NCBI RefSeq assembly: GCF_024713945.1
Contig: NC_134677.1
Coordinates: forward strand, 3,537,001 to 3,601,000
Length of the DNA: 64,000 nucleotides
Origin: Dermatophagoides farinae
Lineage: Eukaryota; Arthropoda; Arachnida; Sarcoptiformes; Pyroglyphidae
Reading direction: 5' to 3'
Shown here: in pieces, positions 61,101 to 64,000 of the stretch
Position numbering within the stretch: position 1 is the first letter of the stretch
Layout: each line of letters begins with the position of its first letter
The notes under the pieces: generated by a model
What the model was told of the DNA's origin: nothing
Database searches by the model: none
What the model saw: only the letters and a program-made list of their open reading frames with translations
Made by a program: the position numbers and the translations under genes

Positions 61101-61487
61101 TTCTATAAGAATAAAGGATTATTCACGTTCGGTTCGAGCTCAAGACAATTGGCAGCTGATATTGCCGAAAATCCACATCAATATCGTATCTATTCCGGTG
61201 CATTTATGGGTCAATTACAAAATGTATCCCGATATGATCTTCCCGATCCAGGAGTGTATCGAGAATTTTTCCGGTCAGTTTCATAACTATTAGAATATGG
61301 CATAAATTAATTTTGTGTTTCTCATTATAGATCGAATCCTCTGATTGATTTCAAGCCATTAACATCTACATGTTCATATTTCCGTGGTTGTCCTATCGAT
61401 AGACTTGATGTAGCCATCGCCTATGATCTGCCTGAATTGGTTGGCAAATATAAAAAATTGACTAAAACCAAATTTGAACAAAACTAG
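55195..61487 (+). CDS. SRL: Sarcalumenin-like luminal SR/ER protein
   Basis: Twelve exons (55195-55261, 55327-55443, 55518-55801, 55855-56001, 56064-56198, 56408-56529, 56598-56716, 57729-57901, 59937-60117, 60706-60843, 60925-61273, 61331-61487) join in phase to 662 aa. A signal peptide (MKILHSLATLLFVLILL) precedes a very acidic region (about 60-225; Asp/Glu runs, then Lys patches) suited to low-affinity Ca2+ binding. The EHD-like GTPase follows: VKPLETIYKYRQ, KPMILFLGGKSTGKSS (P-loop 305-312), DSPG at 393-396 and AKAD at 457-460, then VFQWF-like VYQWFIDRSDVIYIV and the C-terminal block. Vertebrate sarcalumenin stores Ca2+ and stabilises SERCA in muscle. The G4 motif begins Ala instead of Asn. 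The fourth intron is GC-AG. Introns 7, 8 and 9 are unusually long. Confidence 0.9.
56717..57728 (+). other. Sarcalumenin intron 7 with a possible internal first exon
   Basis: A 1012-bp intron. It includes a GT repeat (56921-56938), a GC-rich patch (about 57340-57370) and a 100-nt open segment 57567-57666 that starts with ATG, encodes 33 codons and ends TCATCAG|GTAACA in phase 1, the phase required to splice to exon 8. No AG acceptor precedes this segment for over 60 bp, so it could act only as a first exon. Confidence 0.35.
57902..59936 (+). other. Sarcalumenin intron 8
   Basis: A 2035-bp intron, AT-rich, with GT tracts near 57940-57955 and 59350-59370. I find no additional exon that fits the reading phase and no embedded gene. 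Confidence 0.6.
60118..60705 (+). other. Sarcalumenin intron 9
   Basis: A 588-bp AT-rich intron ending in a clear TATATTACAG acceptor. It has a TTA repeat near 60600-60618 and nothing else I can identify. Confidence 0.6.
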
Positions 61488-62242
61488 TTGACAATTATTA
61501 TCCATACATAAATATATATAAAAAAAATAATACAAGTCAAATGAAATATTATCTATGATTATAGGTGCTCGTTTGTATTGATAATGATTAACCTGTCCTT
61601 TACACACACGCACGAACACGTTGTCTATTATATATTATATATGTTGTTGTTATTGTTGATATAACTATCCAAGGAAATCCCATTATCTATTCAGAAGAAT
61701 TTGTTCAATTAAAACTTCTCAATTGGCCATATATTCATATAATATTTTCAAATTAGAGTTGATTTTTTATTACATTAATTTTTTTTTTACTAAGACAAAG
61801 AAATGAAAGGAATGAAAAAGAATTCGCCGAAAAAAAAATACAAATGAATCGGAATAATTCGGTGATTAGTGATAAAAAAATTACAATCAATCAAAAATAA
61901 CAATAATTTAACAGGAAGTAATTTCTCTTTTAAAAATTAATAAATAGAGTAATTGTAGTCATAAATAGATAAATAAATAAATAAATAAATAATAATTCGT
62001 CACTAATAGTGTTTTTTGTTTGTTTGTGTGTTTTTACATGGTTTTTTTTTGTTGTTTTCAATTGTTTTGAAATATATAAAAAAACTATATGTAAACAAAT
62101 AAATAGTTGCATGGTGTAGGTGTGTAAATTTTTTTTTTCGTTTTGGACAATTTAATTCTGTTATAGATATTGTATTGTATTGGCGGTTGAAACATCAAGT
62201 GATGAAAAGGACATGAATGGCATTTAAAAATAGAATTTTTTT
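61488..62242. other. Convergent region between sarcalumenin and the tail-anchored protein
   Basis: 755 bp between opposed stops, with a TAAA repeat at 61970-61994. It should contain both 3' UTRs. No coding exon is visible. Confidence 0.5.
61970..61994. repeat. TAAA tetranucleotide repeat
   Basis: About six AAAT/TAAA units in the 3' intergenic region after sarcalumenin. Confidence 0.85.
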
Positions 62243-62998
62243 TTAACGATCGCCTTTCAATGCTTTTATAACCAATATGAATGTAGCCAACAATACAAGA
62301 ATGGTTATCAATTTGGCAGCATTATTTAAATTGAATTCAAAACAATCACAATTTTCAACAGCCTCGGTGAATTTTTTGAATGAATCCTCTTTTTCTACTT
62401 CAGGATTGAGAATCTTTCTTAGATCTGATACACGTGCACCAGTTGCAGAAGGAATTCCACTCATATAATATGGTGTGGATGTTAACGTGGTTGCTGATGA
62501 CGTTTGCGTGATTGTCGATGGACGATGTAGATTTGATGATTGTCCGGCAATGGTTGCTGCTGGTTGTGATGATCTTGGTAAACTAAAACGGCCCCAACCG
62601 GTCGCTCTAGGTCTTCGTGGCTGTTGTGTTGGTGGAAGCACGTTTGTTGGTAACGATTGTTGTTGTTGATTCGTTTGGCTTGTTGGCATTGATGGCACGG
62701 TCGTTATATCTGATGTTGTCTCAGTGGATTGTTGTTGCGTTTTCATGGACAATATTGGTGAGGTTGAAGGTAATGATGATGAAGATAATGGTACTACAGC
62801 TGATGGCTGTAATACAGATGATGGCACTTGTAGATAGTTGACGGACAACTGTAAAGGATTTTTATCCTTATAAACATCAATGGAATCGGTTTGCGATTGA
62901 TTGAGCTTATCATTGGCCAAATTCAGCTTTGTTTGTTGATCTATCGTCTGGCCCATCGATTCCATCAATGCGATCGAATTGGAGGAGATTTGATCCTT
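62243..62998 (-). CDS. Last exon of an unrecognised tail-anchored membrane protein
   Basis: The frame opens at an acceptor (ATACAG|AAG at 62998) and runs 251 codons to a TAA at 62243. The first 160 residues are Gln/Ser/Thr/Pro-rich and probably disordered. A conserved-looking part begins at RRPRATGWGRFSLPR, followed by a Ser/Thr stretch and then SDLRKILNPEVEKEDSFKKF, an acidic Cys pair (NCDCFEF), one hydrophobic helix (AAKLITILVLLATFILVIKAL) and KGDR at the C-terminus. One terminal helix with a short basic tail implies a tail-anchored topology, N-terminus in the cytosol. The 5' exons must lie beyond the splice acceptor; I find none with confidence in the last kilobase, so the gene probably extends past the window. 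Family unknown. Confidence 0.7.
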   Translation of the reverse strand, partial: KDQISSNSIALMESMGQTIDQQTKLNLANDKLNQSQTDSIDVYKDKNPLQLSVNYLQVPSSVLQPSAVVPLSSSSLPSTSPILSMKTQQQSTETTSDITTVPSMPTSQTNQQQQSLPTNVLPPTQQPRRPRATGWGRFSLPRSSQPAATIAGQSSNLHRPSTITQTSSATTLTSTPYYMSGIPSATGARVSDLRKILNPEVEKEDSFKKFTEAVENCDCFEFNLNNAAKLITILVLLATFILVIKALKGDR

Positions 62999-64000
62999 CT
63001 GTATGATAAAAAAAAGTAATAGATAAAAAAAATTGTTGAAATTTTATTGATAATTGAAAATGCATAGAGTTATGGCTGTTCATATCGGAAATGTGTGTGT
63101 GTGTGTGCGTGCTGAATGAATTTTCAATGAGCTCAACATTTGATTTTCTTTTGTCAAATTTAATTTGCCATTAAACCACATTTACACGCACACACAAACA
63201 AATGAACTAGATATAAATTTATGGCAAAACTTAAAATTGGATGACAAATTTAAATTTGAAACTGAAAATTTCAATCTTGTATCACAACAAAGATTTTTTC
63301 TTTTTATTTTATATTCTTGAGTACACAATCTCCATTCATCTAGGTTCATCTAAACAATGATTGTTTATAATAAATAAAAAGAAAAATAAAAGAAAAGGAA
63401 AGGAAAAAAGTTCAATATTAATCAACTGCCAACAGAAAAAAGAACAAGTTTCTTCATAATATTCTTGTTGTTCTTAGTGCTGGTGTGCGGTTGACATTAG
63501 ATTATTGAAGCGAACAACAATTGACAGTTTATATACAAAGCCTTAGTTATGTCGTTGAATAACTTGTTCATAGAATTCATTTACCATCATTATTTATGAA
63601 ATTTGTCTATGTGTGATATGTGATTAATAGATTTAGTGATTCTCTGTATGCACTTAAATCATTATTGCCATATTATCTATATGGTATATTGAGAGAGAGA
63701 GAAAGAATGAATGATGTTCAGAATTTCATCCTTCTCACATACAAGAATCTATGATGGCCACCATACCAAGCAGGATAATGATGATGATGATGATGCTGTT
63801 GGTTTTCATTTTTTTCTTTTTTATTCTAATACTGGAACAATAAATTCAATTGAATTGTATATATGTTAAACGTTTTATATGACTATAAAAAGTGCTTTTG
63901 TTAAAAAAAAAAACTTTTGTGGCATTCAAGCAAAACTCTTGAATTACACATTCACACTTTCGTTTTTCCCTCATTTATTATTATTATTATTTCTTTTCTC
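62999..64000 (-). other. Probable intron of the tail-anchored protein gene
   Basis: About 1 kb of AT-rich DNA upstream of the last exon, with GT (63092-63108), GA (63691-63703) and ATG (63777-63795) repeats. I see no clear upstream exon. It is most likely intronic, or 5' sequence of that gene. Confidence 0.45.

Overview
This is eukaryotic nuclear DNA: an AT-rich arthropod-type genome with compact genes, short introns (mostly about 55-120 bp, GT-AG), frequent GAT/CAA codon runs and many microsatellites. Gene content (EHD/Past1, sarcalumenin, HDAC3, B52-type SR protein, a MyTH4-FERM myosin) is animal. The compactness, intron size and base composition suggest an acariform mite such as a house dust or itch mite; that placement is inference, since no species-diagnostic sequence was recognised. 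I resolved 20 protein-coding genes, 18 complete and 2 cut by the window edges. All spliced models were assembled by hand from splice sites and checked for reading phase. I saw no rRNA, tRNA, CRISPR array or intact mobile element.

Layout. 1-9 kb: a partial gene on the minus strand, an EF-hand PPP phosphatase (+), a mitochondrial dienoyl-CoA isomerase ECH1 (-), SDHAF2 (-) head-to-head with a retinol-dehydrogenase-like SDR (+), and an orphan protein with three copies of one motif (-). 9.1-17.3 kb: one large myosin (-) with motor, IQ motifs and two MyTH4-FERM units. 17.3-24.0 kb: mostly non-coding. 24.0-24.7 kb: ribosomal protein uL29/RPL35 (+). 24.8-27.0 kb: a seven-exon peptide-receptor-like GPCR (-). 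27-32.7 kb: a second non-coding block. 32.7-40 kb: ANCHR/ZFYVE19-like (-) head-to-head with RRP36 (+), HDAC3 (-) head-to-head with the SR splicing factor (+). 41.3-44.6 kb: a 17-finger C2H2 protein (+). 44.9-48 kb: otubain (-), FCF1 (+), and a Tc1-type helix-turn-helix protein with no catalytic domain (-). 50-61.5 kb: EHD (+) and sarcalumenin (+), two members of the same dynamin-related superfamily side by side. 62.2-63 kb: the last exon of a tail-anchored protein (-).

The genes are mostly housekeeping: mitochondrial metabolism (ECH1, SDHAF2), ribosome biogenesis (RPL35, RRP36, FCF1), chromatin and splicing (HDAC3, SR protein), membrane traffic and muscle calcium (EHD, sarcalumenin, ANCHR, otubain). 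They do not form one pathway. Packing is tight: tail-to-tail pairs have only 79-185 bp between stops, and head-to-head pairs share short promoters. A recurring TAGRTGGCG element (CTCF- or YY1-like) and CACGTG E-boxes occur in several of these short promoters. Other points worth a second look are two GC-AG introns, a possible internal first exon in sarcalumenin, the orphan triple-repeat protein, the domesticated-transposase candidate and the SH3-less double MyTH4-FERM myosin.
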